60,812 nucleotides of DNA from Candidatus Thorarchaeota archaeon (GTDB lineage: Archaea; Asgardarchaeota; Thorarchaeia; Thorarchaeales; Thorarchaeaceae), in NCBI GenBank assembly GCA_016839275.1, contig JAEOUM010000177.1:1-60812 (forward strand), given 5' to 3'. Below the pieces are notes generated by a model, which was not told the DNA's origin, ran no database searches, and saw only the letters and a program-made list of their open reading frames with translations. This document shows, piece by piece, positions 59,542 to 60,812 of the stretch (position 1 is the first letter of the stretch; each line of letters starts with the position of its first letter). The position numbers were made by a program, and so were the translations under genes.

Positions 59542-60045
59542 TTAGAAACCTGTTCGTTCTGCCATCAAATATGAAATAAAATTGACTAACCTATCACGTT
59601 GCTCCGTTTCAGTTGCTGAAAGTTCAAGAGTGGGAAGATTTGTCATTCTCTCAATCCTTGTTCTGTTTAGTCTTTCTTGCAAATCTTGTTTATTTGCGAT
59701 AATTGCGAACCTTGTCTTTGGAAACTGCTTTCTAAGAAATCTCATCGAATATGATATTTGGTTTATATCTTCGGCAGAACTGTCGGATACAATCAACACA
59801 TAACGAGAGAAGGCTTTACTTTCATCCAGAAAAGACGCGGAAAATACGGCAAGTCGTTCCGGTTCATAACTTGAAGTCTGAAGTTCCCAGATCGTATAAA
59901 TGATGTCATGTGTTTCAATTACAAATGTTGTACCTCGACTTTCTAATGTTTCATCAATAAGGTGCACGATCGAAGTCTTGCCTACTCCTGGTTGCCCAAT
60001 GAGTGCGATAGCAATGTGTTTTCTCTGGTTTGTCACAACTAGCAA
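59542..60045 (-). CDS. Ras-like small GTPase domain protein (Asgard type)
   Basis: G1 GQPGVGKTS, G4 NKQD, G5 LSATE; G3 DxxG not evident. Confidence 0.82.
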   Translation of the reverse strand: MLVVTNQRKHIAIALIGQPGVGKTSIVHLIDETLESRGTTFVIETHDIIYTIWELQTSSYEPERLAVFSASFLDESKAFSRYVLIVSDSSAEDINQISYSMRFLRKQFPKTRFAIIANKQDLQERLNRTRIERMTNLPTLELSATETEQRDRLVNFISYLMAERTGF

Positions 60046-60258
60046 GTCCTTAAACTATTTCATGGAACACCATCTTTTCTTCAAGACTTCGAACGACATG
60101 AGTCTTTTTGCAAGTCTAATGAATTAGAATGGTGTTCTCCTAGAAACTCTATAGAGGAATGTTGGTTTCTAAAACTATGATATAGATGCAATGTTTATTG
60201 ACAACAAATCTTAGTATTTGCTTTGGATGATTCATCCAATGCAAATCGAGTTCATTGA

Positions 60259-60812
60259 TTATTTGATATGAATGTGGTTGACGATATCTTTAACTCCAAA
60301 GGTATTTGATACCACATCAAGGGCGGCTTCATACTCTACTCGGTTTGAAACTACTCCTGAAACGGTAACCACTCCATTTTTTACTTGAATGTCTATGGCA
60401 TTCACATCAACAATAGGACTCCGACTAATTGCTTTCACGACATCATCCGCAATTACATCATCCACGACTGCTTTTGTAGGTACTACAGTTAGTGCGTTTT
60501 GAATGCCTACTACACCAGTCAGACCAGAGATTATTTGTTCAGCCTTGAATTTCTTCCAATATGCATCGACATGTCCATTCAATAATATCATACCATTCTT
60601 GACAGACACTTGTATGTCTGAGTCTTTAATGCTGTCATGCCATGCAAGTTGAGTTTCGATATTAGTTTTGATCTCTCTATCGAGAGGTATCTCTATTTCA
60701 GAGGAATGTTTTACTAATAATTGGTTGTCTACTTTCGTCACTCCAGATACTCTGTAGGCATCAAACAATGCTGCCTCTGATGCAGCATAATTTGGCACAG
60801 TTCCGCGTAGAG
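60259..60812 (-). CDS. Multi-BON domain protein (5' end beyond window)
   Basis: At least two full BON repeats (VSVKNGMILLNGHVDAYWKKFKAEQIISGLTGVVGIQNALTV; IQVKNGVVTVSGVVSNRVEYEAALDVVSNTFGVKDIVNHI) plus partial LRGTVPNYAASEAALFDAYRVSGV; frame open to the window end. Confidence 0.85.
   Translation of the reverse strand, partial: LRGTVPNYAASEAALFDAYRVSGVTKVDNQLLVKHSSEIEIPLDREIKTNIETQLAWHDSIKDSDIQVSVKNGMILLNGHVDAYWKKFKAEQIISGLTGVVGIQNALTVVPTKAVVDDVIADDVVKAISRSPIVDVNAIDIQVKNGVVTVSGVVSNRVEYEAALDVVSNTFGVKDIVNHIHIK

Noticed and set aside
1-60812. CRISPR array, complete IS element, prophage or tRNA gene
   Set aside because: No regularly spaced direct repeats, no intact transposase with inverted ends, no phage structural genes, and no convincing tRNA T-loop/acceptor signature found by eye.

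Overview
About 61 kb of archaeal chromosome, probably Asgard (Thorarchaeia-like); this is inferred from gene content, not from a search. Supporting content includes a Ras-like small GTPase, archaeal Shine-Dalgarno (SD) and TATA elements, H4MPT/F420-type flavoenzymes, a geranylgeranyl reductase, superoxide reductase and a class II ribonucleotide reductase. The window opens inside a minus-strand 23S rRNA gene (5' part only) with no 16S in the adjacent upstream sequence. Most of the rest is housekeeping or metabolic genes: RNase PH, SerRS, SUF Fe-S assembly, transketolase, an arginine deiminase pathway cluster with a P-type proton ATPase, three MFS and two APC transporters, and an intein-split NrdJ. 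The most unusual material is micro-ORFs below the cutoff of the supplied ORF track. (1) A promoter-led tandem of three micro-ORFs at 29574-29885; the first two are paralogues whose shared codons differ mostly by synonymous changes, and duplicated palindromes lie upstream. (2) A 27-aa hyperacidic Asp/Trp peptide (40425-40508) next to a 31-aa hyperbasic Lys/Ala peptide (40606-40701). (3) A run of small ORFs in the 17.4-18.4 kb gap. (4) A 25-aa membrane peptide that needs a frame change at an A7 tract (52260-52338). Also notable are a possible stand-alone TnpB N-terminal-like protein with no RuvC domain and a small GTPase with a degenerate G3 motif. Family calls come from motif recognition only; no database search was run.
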